64,000 nt of DNA, taken from an uncultured Clostridia bacterium (GTDB lineage: Bacteria; Bacillota; Clostridia; Oscillospirales; Acutalibacteraceae). Under the pieces are notes generated by a model, which was not told where the DNA came from, did no database searches, and worked only from the letters and a program-made list of their open reading frames with translations. Positions 24,958 to 34,799 of this stretch are shown here, in pieces. The position numbers were made by a program, and so were the translations under genes. The DNA lies in assembly GCA_937896885.1 (NCBI GenBank), contig CALBNX010000014.1, positions 8,913 through 72,912 on the forward strand, in the 5' to 3' direction. The stretch's first letter is position 1. The number at the start of each line of letters is the position of its first letter.

Positions 24958-26783
24958 TATCTGCCACCAGTCTTTCCAAACAATGCAAATTTATATTCAG
25001 GTGCAATTACCTGCAACAGATATCTTTCATTACCGCAACGGTAAAGACAAGTACCACGTTCAGGGTATTTAATCAACTCAAACTCACTTGGTTCAATTTG
25101 CAACGCATCCATAAAATCTTTGGGGTTAATCTGACCTGCGTTGAATAAAAACTGATGTGTAGGAATTGAAAACAACGGTTTTGTAAACTCTCTGATAGAC
25201 GGAATCAAAAAGTCCTCAATATTCTGACTTGCAAGAATAATTGAGGATTCTTTTTTTCTAACTCTTTTCATTGAGTTACGGATATATTCAATTGCTGTCA
25301 TATTAGTTAGGAATAAGTAAAGCTCATCGATGGATGCAGTTGTGTTGCCAATACCGAGCAACTGATTGCTCATATATGACAAGATGTTAAAGAGCATTGC
25401 ATCTTTGAGCCTTTTGTTTGTATCCATAAGGCCTTTAACACCAAACACAAGAAATGCATCATCTGTAATATTTGTGTGTCCATTGAAGTATTTACTTTCT
25501 GCACCTACACACATACTGTGGATACCCAAACAGATTTCCTGCAAGGTTTCTTCTGTGTAAAGATGCTTGTAATGATGGTTGTATGCCATAAACTCTTTTT
25601 CACACAAATCATATAAATCTTTCATCACAGGGAAGTCCGTAGGCTTCATCTGACTGTAATCTGTTGTATCGGTAATGTTAAACTTTTCATACAACTTTGA
25701 AAGCATAATTTCAATAGTATCAATCTGCGCATCTGTAAAATCCTTGTAGCTTCTGAAAAAGTCTTTAAGGAATGCAATGTGTTGTGATAGTCTTGATACC
25801 TTTTGGAATGCTTCGGGGACAGACAAATCCTCTTCATCAATTTCTTCTCCCCATGCTTTTGGTTCAAGAGGATTGATTGTGTATTTGCCTAACATAAAGT
25901 CAATGTAACAACCATCAAGAGATGAGCAAAGTTCTTCGTATTCAGCTTCAGGGTCAAGGCAGATAATCTTCTTTCCTGACTCACGAATATTTGTTAGTAA
26001 TAATTTAAGAAGATAACTTTTACCCTGACCACTATTACCGAGAATGAGGATATTGGATGTTGTTTTATCTTCTGCACGTCTGTCAAAGTCAACAAGGATA
26101 TTTGTTCCGTACTTATCTCTCCCGATATAGATACCGTTAGGGTCTGTCTTACCTGAAAAGTTAAATGGATACAGATTTGCCACAGAGCTTGCAGGAAGCA
26201 CTCTTTCAAACTGTGTACCGAACTGATTGAAGCCCACAGGCAGAACAGAAAGGAAACCTTCTTTTTGTCGCAAAGTGAGACGGTCAACTGAAATCTTTGA
26301 ACGAGTAAGTTCCATTGCAACTTCACTTTGTAATTCCTTTAACTCATCCATATCTTTTGCTTTCAATTCAATGAATACGGAACAATGGAGCAACGGTTCT
26401 CTGTTCTTACGAAGGTTTGCAAGCATTTCAATTACATCCTGTAAGTTGCCTTCAGCTTCAATAGTTTCGTTTACATCGTTGCCACCACTTTTGAGTTTGT
26501 TTCGTCTTGTTGCATTCTGGATAATCTTACGCTGCTCCATACTTTCAACAAGACGATGGTAAACTCTCAATGTAACACCGTTTCTGTCAGCAAGCTGTGA
26601 GAGTATTGCCTGTTCTTCAGTTGTTGGTGGATATTCTCTTACTGCCCATACACAACGATATGAATCACCAACAATATAATGGTCAGAGAGGAACTTTATT
26701 GTACTTGGGAGAATGCAGTCAAAGAAATCTTTTGTACGGATTTCTTCAATCTGTTCGGGAGTTAATTCTTTTTTCTTACTCAT
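24957..26783 (-). CDS. VirB4-type conjugation ATPase
   Basis: A 608-residue motor ATPase of the type IV secretion channel. ATG 26783 is preferred because GAGGTG lies seven bases ahead; ATG 26789 overlaps the ribosome site. Walker A GNSGQGKS at 249-256, Walker B region SIDELYLFLTN, and the motif SIILASQNIEDFL complete the TraC/VirB4 P-loop domain; the N-terminal third is the CagE-like domain. It is tightly linked to the upstream 202-residue gene. Confidence 0.92.
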   Translation of the reverse strand: MSKKKELTPEQIEEIRTKDFFDCILPSTIKFLSDHYIVGDSYRCVWAVREYPPTTEEQAILSQLADRNGVTLRVYHRLVESMEQRKIIQNATRRNKLKSGGNDVNETIEAEGNLQDVIEMLANLRKNREPLLHCSVFIELKAKDMDELKELQSEVAMELTRSKISVDRLTLRQKEGFLSVLPVGFNQFGTQFERVLPASSVANLYPFNFSGKTDPNGIYIGRDKYGTNILVDFDRRAEDKTTSNILILGNSGQGKSYLLKLLLTNIRESGKKIICLDPEAEYEELCSSLDGCYIDFMLGKYTINPLEPKAWGEEIDEEDLSVPEAFQKVSRLSQHIAFLKDFFRSYKDFTDAQIDTIEIMLSKLYEKFNITDTTDYSQMKPTDFPVMKDLYDLCEKEFMAYNHHYKHLYTEETLQEICLGIHSMCVGAESKYFNGHTNITDDAFLVFGVKGLMDTNKRLKDAMLFNILSYMSNQLLGIGNTTASIDELYLFLTNMTAIEYIRNSMKRVRKKESSIILASQNIEDFLIPSIREFTKPLFSIPTHQFLFNAGQINPKDFMDALQIEPSEFELIKYPERGTCLYRCGNERYLLQVIAPEYKFALFGKTGGR

Positions 26784-27384
26784 TTTCATCCACCTCTGTC
26801 ACATATTGTTCGCCGTCAATATCTGGCATCTTTTCGCCATTCATTGATGCACCGAAATACAAGGCGAAGAATCTCTTAATATCTTCCTTTCTCATTCGTT
26901 TTACTTCAAATCCTTGTTCGGCTATAAGCTTCTCTACCTTATTAGCAGAAGAGAATACTTGTTCGGGTTTCTGTGAACGATATCGGGTAACAAATATAAA
27001 TTGTCTGGCCGTTGCCATTTCAATCTGTATGTCATCAAGAAAATCCATATCATTTTTAAGGATTTTCTTGACCTTTGAATTCGGTTCATTCTCATATCTG
27101 CTCTGCAAGTACAACTTGTTGTTATCAAAGCATTCTGATGCATCCGTACAGGCAAATTCAATATCGGGTAATGCTGATAAAAGCATCATAAAGTGCCTGA
27201 TTTTGTTTTCTAAATTCACACTTGAAAGCACAGAGATATTTGTAGGTGCGATTGAATAAAAAACAAGCTCACCACGATTGGTTTCTACACCATATTGGGT
27301 GAACTTTGTTACACCGATTAAATCCTGAACCGAATGTCCTTTTTTCTTTTTATCTTTCTTTGTCAAAAAATCACTTCCATTCAT
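26776..27384 (-). CDS. Conjugal transfer protein preceding VirB4
   Basis: A 202-residue soluble protein that overlaps its neighbours at both ends (8 and 14 bases). FTQYGVETNRGELVFYSIAPTN and HFMMLLSALPDIEFACTD resemble the N-terminal part of VirB4/TraC-family proteins, so it may be a split VirB4 N-terminal domain. No ribosome site is visible before ATG 27384; translation is probably coupled to the upstream PrgI-like gene. Confidence 0.7.
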   Translation of the reverse strand: MNGSDFLTKKDKKKKGHSVQDLIGVTKFTQYGVETNRGELVFYSIAPTNISVLSSVNLENKIRHFMMLLSALPDIEFACTDASECFDNNKLYLQSRYENEPNSKVKKILKNDMDFLDDIQIEMATARQFIFVTRYRSQKPEQVFSSANKVEKLIAEQGFEVKRMRKEDIKRFFALYFGASMNGEKMPDIDGEQYVTEVDENE

Positions 27385-27631
27385 AATATTGTTGGGTTGA
27401 AATGAAGTATCTCACTGCATATTTAATAAAATCCAATATCGTTGTTTCATCTATACGGATAGTTAAAAAGCCGTAACACAAGGTTACAGCAATTGGAATT
27501 AACCATCTGAACTGTACCAAAACAACAATGGATAAAAGCAGAGACACTCCTAATATTGTAAAATCTTTAAGACTCCATAACCATAAGTTTGCAGTAGCTT
27601 TAAGGTTTTGAGGATATAGATATTGTGTCAT
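27371..27631 (-). CDS. PrgI/VirB3-like membrane protein
   Basis: An 86-residue protein, AAGGAG before ATG. After a short polar start (TQYLYPQNLKATANLWLW) two hydrophobic helices lie at about 27-43 and 46-62. Size, topology and position just before the VirB4 genes are those of PrgI/VirB3-type channel subunits. Confidence 0.75.
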   Translation of the reverse strand: MTQYLYPQNLKATANLWLWSLKDFTILGVSLLLSIVVLVQFRWLIPIAVTLCYGFLTIRIDETTILDFIKYAVRYFISTQQYYEWK

Positions 27632-27645
27632 TGTATTTCTCCTTT

Positions 27646-28575
27646 TTATCTTGCTCTTGCAAGTGACCGAGTCATATTTACAGCAGTTGTTGAAGCGTGA
27701 ACTACAGACATCATATTTACCTTTACGCTTGAATCAAGACCAAACTGTTGAGCTATTCTCGGCACTTCATTTGCGGCAAGCATAATACCAAGTGCGAGGA
27801 GCATATTGTCGGGGAATGTTATTAGACCAAGATATAGCAAGGTTGCCTGTAAAAACGCTGTTAAGCACAAGGCGGCAATCTGTTTCATCCATTGGTTGAA
27901 TCCATCCGTATATCCTCTCGGAACAGAGAACATATATAACGAAGCGACTGCCATCTGCACAAGCAGAATGCCACCTCGTTTGATATTCTGAAAGAAAATC
28001 TTAACAACACAGTAACCAAACGCAATGAGGGCAAGTGTGCTATACAGTGTAATCTGCATAGTTTGAGGTGCCATAAATGTTGAGGTTAATATGCTCAATG
28101 CTTTTTGTGACAAATTGATACCTTGTTCATTTGCAAAGATACTTGCAAGGTCATGCGAGAATGTGTTCTGTAAACTTATGCAGAATCTATACAACTCTAC
28201 GGGAACGACACCAATCAGCGAACAGGCAAAGAAACCTTTTAAGATATTAATTGCAGTTGTCTTTACATTTGCACGACCTTGCTGATATTCGATTGCTACA
28301 TCAAATACTGCTACAACCGTGCCGGCGGTGAACAGTGTTCAACCGAACAAAGTAAATATCATTATTGTTGCATCTACCCATTCAAGTTCAAAGATTTCTG
28401 CACCGAGATTACCCATAACCGTAAAAAAGTCGGCAATAGCACCATACACCATTTCATAAATCCAACGCAATGCGGTGTCCCAAATAGTTCTTGCTATCTG
28501 TTCGCCAAGAGTACCAAAGACTGTGCCTATTGAATCTCCTATACCGGAGATAAGGTCACCGAGCCAATCAAACAT
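27646..28575 (-). pseudogene. VirB6/TrbL-like channel protein interrupted by an in-frame TGA
   Basis: ATG 28575 follows GGAGGTG. The frame runs 78 codons to TGA at 28341-28339, then continues in the same frame with sensible membrane-protein sequence (TLFTAGTVVAVFD, and on to RSLARAR) to a stop at 27646. The joined product would be about 308 residues, with several membrane helices, matching the CD1112/TrbL-like protein found here in related ICEs. A single TGG to TGA change at residue 79 explains the break. Neighbouring genes use TGG for Trp and TGA as stop, so code reassignment is unlikely. Mating-channel assembly may be lost unless the stop is read through. It may also be a sequencing error. 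Confidence 0.75.
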
Positions 28576-28591
28576 GCTCTACACCTCCGCA

Positions 28592-28924
28592 TCAGATAAT
28601 TGTCCAGATGTACAATGGAGCGGTAAGTGTAAAGATAAGACAGGCAAACAAGATACATGGTGCAGTAAATTCAAACTGTCCATGTTTCTTGTATTCAAAG
28701 TATGCTGTACCGACTTTTACGAAAAACAGGATTGCTAGAATCATGTCAACCACAGGGAAGACTACATTGTTCACGACTTGTTGCACCTGACCTTTAGCCG
28801 CATTCCAAGTGTTTTCAATAGCACCTGCAACATCACCTGTGGCAAAAGACATTACTGAAAAACTGCAAATGAGCAAAGCCACAAGCAGAATAATACCAGT
28901 TGTTTTTAAGTGTTTGTTTTTCAT
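28592..28924 (-). CDS. DUF3852-like, VirB2-type small membrane protein
   Basis: A 110-residue protein; ATG 28924 follows AGGAGG. A signal peptide (MKNKHLKTTGIILLVALL, cleavage near SFA) is followed by an amphipathic stretch and two hydrophobic helices (about 50-70 and 82-104). This is the plan of VirB2 pilin-like subunits and of DUF3852 proteins in Clostridial ICEs. Confidence 0.75.
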   Translation of the reverse strand: MKNKHLKTTGIILLVALLICSFSVMSFATGDVAGAIENTWNAAKGQVQQVVNNVVFPVVDMILAILFFVKVGTAYFEYKKHGQFEFTAPCILFACLIFTLTAPLYIWTII

Positions 28925-28940
28925 AAGATTACCTCCTGAT

Positions 28941-31900
28941 TTATTCTTCATCTTTTCTCTTGATTGTGATAATGACATAAGCTACAAGACCACCAAAGGC
29001 AATGGCAGTCATACCAACCCAAAAACTTAATCTCCATGATGCATCTGTATTTGGAATATCGGGCACAGGAACTTTAGGTTTAGGGATTTTCTCGTTTGTG
29101 ATTTTAAGTTCAATCAACATACCATCTTCTGTAATCTCAAAATAATGATAATCATTATCTTTGATATATCCGTCAGGAGCTGATTTTTCATGAATGAAGT
29201 ATCCGTTGTGTCTTAAATCATTCATGATATATACACCGACTTCATCCTCTTTGAGTTCGCCTATAAGAATATCAATTTCAGGATTAAATTCCTTGTTTCC
29301 GTCAACATCCACATAGAGTTCAAAGATTGCACCTGAAAGCTTTATTTCAGGATTATCTTCATCCACCTTTGTTACTTCAACAGAGCCGAGAATAAATTTG
29401 TTTTCTACAACAAGTTCGATTACCTCTCCATCTTCCATGACCTTCACCTTGTATACTGTAGGATTGAGTTTGAATGAAGGGGGTGATTTAAGTTCATGAA
29501 TAATCCATTTGCCATAAGAAACATTTTCAAATCCGAATACACCGATTTCATTTGAAGTAGAAATCATAAGGGCTGTTTCCTCTGTGAATTCAGTTTCACT
29601 TTCATTGAAAAGACCAAAGACTGCACCTGCGATAGCAAAACCATCTTCATCAATTTTCTTACCTACAATAGTTCCACGGATAGGCTTGTTTTCAACCTCG
29701 ATTACCACCACTATAATTCCACCATCTTCTTTTGCTGTATCGGCAGTAATGTCAAAAGATACAGGGTTTCTGTCTATTACATATCCGTATGGTGCTTGAA
29801 CCTCTATAAGTGAATATCCCTTACCATAAGGAAGTCTTTCAGGTGTTATAAGTGAACCATTTGCATCTGTATAGAAGGTGTCAATTGTTGTAGGTGTAGG
29901 ATAAGTATATGTCATTGTTACAAGTTTGCCATCAGGGTCATAAATCTTGAAACCAGCACCAGCGTATGGAACTGTCTTTCCTGTTTCGGAATCCTTTTTG
30001 ATTACCTTAACATAACTTTCAAGGTTTGCATTGTTAATGAGGTAACGGTATGTCTGACCATCAGTATTAATTACCACATCAAAATCAGCAATAAATTCTC
30101 TGCCTTCAGTACCTTTAGTTTGATGCACAGTATATGTACCGTATGGCAAATCTTTTGTCTGTGTAAAACCATTTTTATCACAAACGATTGCATCTCGTTC
30201 TGTTTCTTTTGCTTTATTGTAACTGCCAGCAGATTTAAGATATACTTGGAATTCTGCGCCAACTTCAGGATGCTCAATCTGTGTACTACCATTGTCTGAA
30301 TGCTTGATAATGGCAATATTGCCTTTGATAACTTGTTCTGTTACATTCATTGAGAGTGTATTCTTTTCTACCGTATAGTTCTTTGATTCAGCACAAATTT
30401 TGTGTACTGTTTCATCAAGAAGATAACCTTCACTTGCAGTAATCTCTCTCAATGTCCAATTATCACCACAAACATATTCTTTTGTTGTAAATTTACCATT
30501 AGCATCTGTTGTGTATTTGTCCACTAATTTTTCACCATAGTAAACACCATAAACTGCACCTGAAAGTGTTGCATCGCCTTGAGCATAGCCTTTTTCAGCG
30601 TCTGTTTTTGTAACCGTTACTGTAAATTTCTTGAGCACATTGTGGAATGATTTTTCTGTTATCTTATTCCATTGAATGTTTGCATTCTGTGATTCAGGAA
30701 CTACATATTTTGAATCAGTATCGACTTCTTCAAGGGTGTAGTTGTTGCCAATAAGCACATCATTGAATATAGCAATACCGTTTTTATCTGTTACTGCATA
30801 TTCATCGACTTTAAGTCCTGAATGAGATGTTCCGTATAGATGGAACTTAACACCTTCATTAAGACCATCTTCTGATGTCTTTGTAACCTCCAAGTTTCCT
30901 CGTTTAAGGGTATTGTTGAAAGTAATTGTTGAGGTTTGTCCTGAAACTACAGTTACTGTTCTTGTTTCTTGTGGTTCGTACTTATCCTCAACTGTTTCTG
31001 TAATAGTGTATGTACCAGGTTTTAAGTCACTTATAGTAATTTTACCGCCATTTTCTGTTTTAACCGTTTTATCTACACCATTACCTATAATACGAAATGA
31101 GATTCCATCAATCTTATTATCTTCTGATGTCTTTACAATCTGTACTTTACCGGGTATCTGTTCATTTATAGCATTGATAGTAACTGTTCCTTTGTTACTA
31201 GAATTTACAGTTACTGTCCATTCTGATTGACCTGATGCCTGATAGTTTGTAGGGAATACAGTTTCTTTTACTGTATATGTGCCATATGGTAATCTTTCCT
31301 GTGATACAGCATATCCGTTGCTATTAGTTGGACCAATTTTGTATTGAATGCCTGTTTCTTTATGTGTAGCAACAAACACAGCACCACTTAATGCCTTACC
31401 ATTGGTATCCTTTTTGTATATTTCAATTACACCATTTTCTTCAATAATCTCTGGAACAATAACTGATGATACTAACTCTGCCGCACCATTTTTTGATAAA
31501 CCTTCCAAAGTGATAATTTCAGGGCCACGACTGTTGCCCACGTGAGTAATAAAATTCTTACCATTGTACTTACCGGCATACAAGCCAACGTGACTTACCG
31601 TTCCACTTGCAGTAAATACAATCAATGAACCGATTGGGATTTCTTCGTCTGCGGTAAAAGTCTTTCCGTCTGAACTTTGCTTGAATTTAATCTCTCTTGC
31701 AAGTCCTGATTCTACCCATTTTTCTGCCGCAGTTGACCACGCACCTGATGATTTAAGATTTGTTGGTCGAATATAATCAGATGTGCCAACTCCTGCAATG
31801 TTTGGAAGATAATTAAAGTACACATATGAGCAATACGATGCACAGCAGAGACCATATTTCTCAAAGCGAGCAAGATTTGGAGCTTTGCCTGAAACTGTTG

Positions 31901-32198
31901 ACACATTTACAACAGTTTCTGTACCTTCATTTGCAAAACCTGTATCATAACTGATATTTGATAAGATACTATCAGCTACCATTGAACCGTATTTCTTGAA
32001 AATTTGTCCGTTATCTTTTAAGCCCTGCACATCGTATCCTGTATATGCCAACGCATCAAGATAGACATTATCAAGCATTTCATCGGGGATATCCGAAGCA
32101 GGAGCCGCAAATACCGTAACTGGAATTGTTGAAAATACCGATATTACGGCAAGAATAACTGCAAGTAATTTTTTGATATTAATATTTTTCTTGAACAT
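28941..32198 (-). CDS. Cna-B repeat surface protein with N-terminal NlpC-like domain
   Basis: A 1085-residue surface protein. Signal peptide 1-32 (ends VTVFAA). Residues about 95-235 resemble an NlpC/P60-type amidase: CCASYCSYVYF supplies Cys and SHVGLYAGKYNGKNFITHVGN supplies His. About eight SpaA/Cna-B beta-sandwich domains follow (each starts like VTKTSEDGLNEGVKF and ends with an E near a Gly-Tyr), which usually form internal isopeptide bonds. The tail has IPNTD, a membrane helix and KRKDEE, a variant sortase signal. It probably helps mating cells attach and cuts wall locally. Confidence 0.88.
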   Translation of the reverse strand: MFKKNINIKKLLAVILAVISVFSTIPVTVFAAPASDIPDEMLDNVYLDALAYTGYDVQGLKDNGQIFKKYGSMVADSILSNISYDTGFANEGTETVVNVSTVSGKAPNLARFEKYGLCCASYCSYVYFNYLPNIAGVGTSDYIRPTNLKSSGAWSTAAEKWVESGLAREIKFKQSSDGKTFTADEEIPIGSLIVFTASGTVSHVGLYAGKYNGKNFITHVGNSRGPEIITLEGLSKNGAAELVSSVIVPEIIEENGVIEIYKKDTNGKALSGAVFVATHKETGIQYKIGPTNSNGYAVSQERLPYGTYTVKETVFPTNYQASGQSEWTVTVNSSNKGTVTINAINEQIPGKVQIVKTSEDNKIDGISFRIIGNGVDKTVKTENGGKITISDLKPGTYTITETVEDKYEPQETRTVTVVSGQTSTITFNNTLKRGNLEVTKTSEDGLNEGVKFHLYGTSHSGLKVDEYAVTDKNGIAIFNDVLIGNNYTLEEVDTDSKYVVPESQNANIQWNKITEKSFHNVLKKFTVTVTKTDAEKGYAQGDATLSGAVYGVYYGEKLVDKYTTDANGKFTTKEYVCGDNWTLREITASEGYLLDETVHKICAESKNYTVEKNTLSMNVTEQVIKGNIAIIKHSDNGSTQIEHPEVGAEFQVYLKSAGSYNKAKETERDAIVCDKNGFTQTKDLPYGTYTVHQTKGTEGREFIADFDVVINTDGQTYRYLINNANLESYVKVIKKDSETGKTVPYAGAGFKIYDPDGKLVTMTYTYPTPTTIDTFYTDANGSLITPERLPYGKGYSLIEVQAPYGYVIDRNPVSFDITADTAKEDGGIIVVVIEVENKPIRGTIVGKKIDEDGFAIAGAVFGLFNESETEFTEETALMISTSNEIGVFGFENVSYGKWIIHELKSPPSFKLNPTVYKVKVMEDGEVIELVVENKFILGSVEVTKVDEDNPEIKLSGAIFELYVDVDGNKEFNPEIDILIGELKEDEVGVYIMNDLRHNGYFIHEKSAPDGYIKDNDYHYFEITEDGMLIELKITNEKIPKPKVPVPDIPNTDASWRLSFWVGMTAIAFGGLVAYVIITIKRKDEE

Positions 32199-32269
32199 AT
32201 ATATCGTCCTTTCAAATAGAAAACTCTGCTACATTAAGTAACAGAGTTCCTTTTCATATATATTTTATT

Positions 32270-33067
32270 TTATAAATTGTCGCTATTTTCCATAGCAACT
32301 GCTATATCGCAATACCACATTCCACTTTCGTATGTGATTCCTATGCCGATATATTTGTATCGACTGTCACCAACATACGCCCAGTGTCCTGAACTGTTCC
32401 TTGTGAGTGTTGCAAATTTCTTTGCTATCTCATCAGCCGTTCCTACATACCCAGCCTTTGCTATTGCTTCGCCAGCATTAGCGGTGTAGTAGGGTTCACC
32501 TGACATACCATACAAGGATGGGTCAACATACTCACCATATTTGAGTGCAGTAGCGGCAGTTCGTTCATCTTCTGTATCATGAGCAAAGTTAGATATTAGT
32601 TGACGACTACGATGTTCTGCATATTTGGTTAATCCAGGAAGTTTAGTCGTTACGGGAGTACCTTGCTCTTTACGGTACTCGTTGATGTAATAAGCTAACC
32701 TTTCCGCTATTGCTTTCTCATCTGCCTTTGCAGCATACTGAGCAGGACTTGTTGTTCCTGTTTCAGTTTCTTGTGGCTTGGTGGTAATTGTTGTATTTGT
32801 TGGTTTTGGCTTTAAACTTTTAACAGTTGTAGTTTCTTTACTGTCAGCATTTTGACCACTTGTTATTTCTTCACTTTTAGGTTTTGTACTTTCTTCTGTA
32901 GGTTCGGTAGTGCTTTCAGTTGCTTCCTCAACTGTTTCTGGTTCGGTTGTGGATTCCTTTACCGTTACATTTGATTGGGTAGTGGTAGTCTGTTCTTCAG
33001 TATTTCTGCATCCTGTTATGCTTAGAAGGAGTGCTATGCATAGAAACATTGATAATGCTCTTTTCAT
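32270..33067 (-). CDS. CAP-domain lipoprotein
   Basis: A 265-residue protein; ATG 33067 follows GAGGTG and starts a lipoprotein signal with lipobox ITGC. A Thr/Glu-rich spacer (about 25-115) leads to a CAP/SCP (PR-1-like) domain: LAYYINEYRKEQG, KYAEHRSRQLISNFAHD, NAGEAIAKAG and SGHWAYVGDSRYKYIGIG, the four usual CAP motifs. It is anchored outside the cell; a role in contact with recipients is possible. Confidence 0.85.
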   Translation of the reverse strand: MKRALSMFLCIALLLSITGCRNTEEQTTTTQSNVTVKESTTEPETVEEATESTTEPTEESTKPKSEEITSGQNADSKETTTVKSLKPKPTNTTITTKPQETETGTTSPAQYAAKADEKAIAERLAYYINEYRKEQGTPVTTKLPGLTKYAEHRSRQLISNFAHDTEDERTAATALKYGEYVDPSLYGMSGEPYYTANAGEAIAKAGYVGTADEIAKKFATLTRNSSGHWAYVGDSRYKYIGIGITYESGMWYCDIAVAMENSDNL

Positions 33068-33134
33068 AATTTTCACCTCTAACTCATACAATACACAAAA
33101 ATTTTCAAAAGTCCAGCAAAATTGCGAATGTTTT

Positions 33135-33518
33135 TTACATATCCTGAGAAACAGCTTCATCCTGTGTAACATCTTCACTCTGCGTCTGATTTTCTCTCAT
33201 TTCTAACTGTTCTTCATAGGCCTTAAGAACAACGCTATTGAGTTCAGCACGAGCTTCTGATGAGATTGGATGGCACACATCAGAATATTTCTGTTTGCCA
33301 TCTTTTGTGTACTTGCTCTGTGGCATTGATACAAAAAGACCGTTTTTGGATTCAATTATCTTTACTCCATGAAAAGCAAAAGCATCCGCAATTGTGATAC
33401 TCGCAACTGCCTTTACATTGCTATCTTCATAATCAACCATCTGTGTGATTTTTGCTTTGATATTAAGAGATGGTTTCTGTTTGTTTGTATTCTTAAAATT
33501 TGATTTTTTGTTTGCCAT
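33135..33518 (-). CDS. SpoVG family protein
   Basis: A 127-residue protein. After a basic leader (MANKKSNFKNTNKQK) comes the SpoVG fold: NVKAVASITIADAFAFHGVKI, GLFVSMPQSKY and DVCHPISSEARAEL. SpoVG proteins bind nucleic acid and regulate; copies are frequent in Clostridial ICEs. It probably tunes the long transfer operon. Confidence 0.9.
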   Translation of the reverse strand: MANKKSNFKNTNKQKPSLNIKAKITQMVDYEDSNVKAVASITIADAFAFHGVKIIESKNGLFVSMPQSKYTKDGKQKYSDVCHPISSEARAELNSVVLKAYEEQLEMRENQTQSEDVTQDEAVSQDM

Positions 33519-33533
33519 AATAACTATCCTTTC

Positions 33534-34223
33534 TTAACCATAATAAATTATGAATCCCATATCATTTTGAACATCTTCTTCGGGGATTTCTTCAGGTTCG
33601 GAGAAGCGTTCCATATATTTCTGTGCTTCTTCATCTGTAAGGGAGCAGAAGTCATCTTCTGTCAAGCCCACCACAAAGAAAGAGCCAGCGATAATTGAAG
33701 AGCCATCACCGATACGGCGATTACCATCAAGACCCATAAGTTTGCCTTCTTCATTACAGATAATGGCAGTACCATCCTCGTTGTAAACAATTTCGATAAG
33801 TCCACCAACTGCTTTCTGTTCGGCATCAAGTGTGTGTTCAATTTCAGAAACAAAAGGTTTTCTGTGAGGTTCAACATACACAACTTGCATCAGGTTGTCC
33901 TGTTTGTGAACAAGTGATTCATCAAAGTCAATCTTTGCAAAACCGATACGGTCACAGTAATAGAATCCAGCTTCAAGGTCATTGATGTTTTCTTCGAGTT
34001 TTACCACATCTGATACAGAGAGTGCGTGACCTCTATGTAACGGATGACCGTCTGTATTGAACTTTTTGAACACATCTTCGAGTGTGTTGCTATCGACATC
34101 ACCCATAAATACTTCGTTATACAAAGATGCATCGACCTTGTTATCTTTGAGACGATTAAGGGATTGAAATTTAGCACCAACATTATCTCGATTGGTGTCA
34201 ATCTGATAAATTTTAATATTCAT
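33534..34223 (-). CDS. YodL-DUF3846 domain protein
   Basis: A 229-residue acidic protein. Residues 1-110 (KIYQIDTNRDNVGAKFQSL, then GHALSVSDVV and FYYCDRIGFAKIDFD) match the YodL domain; residues 112-215 (MQVVYVEPHRKPFVSEI, then IICNEEGKLMGLDGNRRIGD) match DUF3846. Both occur in large ICE accessory proteins and may block host anti-plasmid defences, which is not proven. Confidence 0.7.
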   Translation of the reverse strand: MNIKIYQIDTNRDNVGAKFQSLNRLKDNKVDASLYNEVFMGDVDSNTLEDVFKKFNTDGHPLHRGHALSVSDVVKLEENINDLEAGFYYCDRIGFAKIDFDESLVHKQDNLMQVVYVEPHRKPFVSEIEHTLDAEQKAVGGLIEIVYNEDGTAIICNEEGKLMGLDGNRRIGDGSSIIAGSFFVVGLTEDDFCSLTDEEAQKYMERFSEPEEIPEEDVQNDMGFIIYYG

Positions 34224-34227
34224 AATA

Positions 34228-34530
34228 TTAAACCTCCATTTTCATATTGGTTTGCTGTTCTGCCCACATTACTGAAAGGTGAACAAGTGCGGCTCTCTGT
34301 TGCTCGGCAGAAAGACCATTGAGGAAGTCATAAAGTGTAACTTCGTCATCTTTTTTAGTATGTCGCTGACTGCAATTATCACAGATTTTTTCTTTTTTCA
34401 CTGTAACCGAACTACCATCAGGGTTTTCTGTGAAAGACAATACATCGTTATAACTGAATCCGATTCTCTGTCTGATTTCAAACGGAATGGTAATTCTTCC
34501 TCGTTTACCAAGAATTCTGAATAGTTTCAT
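34228..34530 (-). CDS. AbrB/SpoVT-type regulator
   Basis: A 100-residue protein; ATG 34530 has AAAGGATG upstream. The swapped-hairpin DNA-binding domain is clear (MKLFRILGKRGRITIPFEIR, then GFSYNDVLSF). A CDNCSQRH knuckle follows, then a helical tail. It overlaps the next upstream gene by one base. A transcription regulator of ICE genes is likely. Confidence 0.8.
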   Translation of the reverse strand: MKLFRILGKRGRITIPFEIRQRIGFSYNDVLSFTENPDGSSVTVKKEKICDNCSQRHTKKDDEVTLYDFLNGLSAEQQRAALVHLSVMWAEQQTNMKMEV

Positions 34531-34799
34531 TACATCACATCCTTTACACATTCCTCACAAAAATCGAAGCAAGGGCAGTTAGCACAATCTTCATCACAAT
34601 CCATATTGAAAAATTCACATTCTTCGCAATTGCCGTCGCAGATGTAATCATCTTCGTTTTCTGCAGCTTTAATTACAATAGTTCCTTTTCGAGCACTGAT
34701 ATATAAAATACCAGCCTGACCTGCACCAGCTTCTTCAAATATTTCAGTTGGAATTGCCAAAAGGACATATTCATTTGAATTTAGTTTTTTATCTTGCAT
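34530..34799 (-). CDS. AbrB-like protein with cysteine-rich tail
   Basis: An 89-residue protein. Residues 8-45 (EYVLLAIPTEIFEEAGAG, then LYISARKGTIVIK) look like a half AbrB fold. Residues 52-86 hold ten cysteines in paired spacing (CDGNCEEC, CDEDCANCPC, CEEC), which should bind two or more metal ions. It is stacked with the AbrB gene and overlaps the methylase gene. Confidence 0.65.
   Translation of the reverse strand: MQDKKLNSNEYVLLAIPTEIFEEAGAGQAGILYISARKGTIVIKAAENEDDYICDGNCEECEFFNMDCDEDCANCPCFDFCEECVKDVM

Noticed and set aside
28339..28341. Selenocysteine or reassigned TGA in the VirB6-like gene
   Set aside because: No SECIS-like structure was recognised after the codon, other genes use TGG for Trp and TGA as stop, and VirB6-like proteins have no need for selenocysteine.
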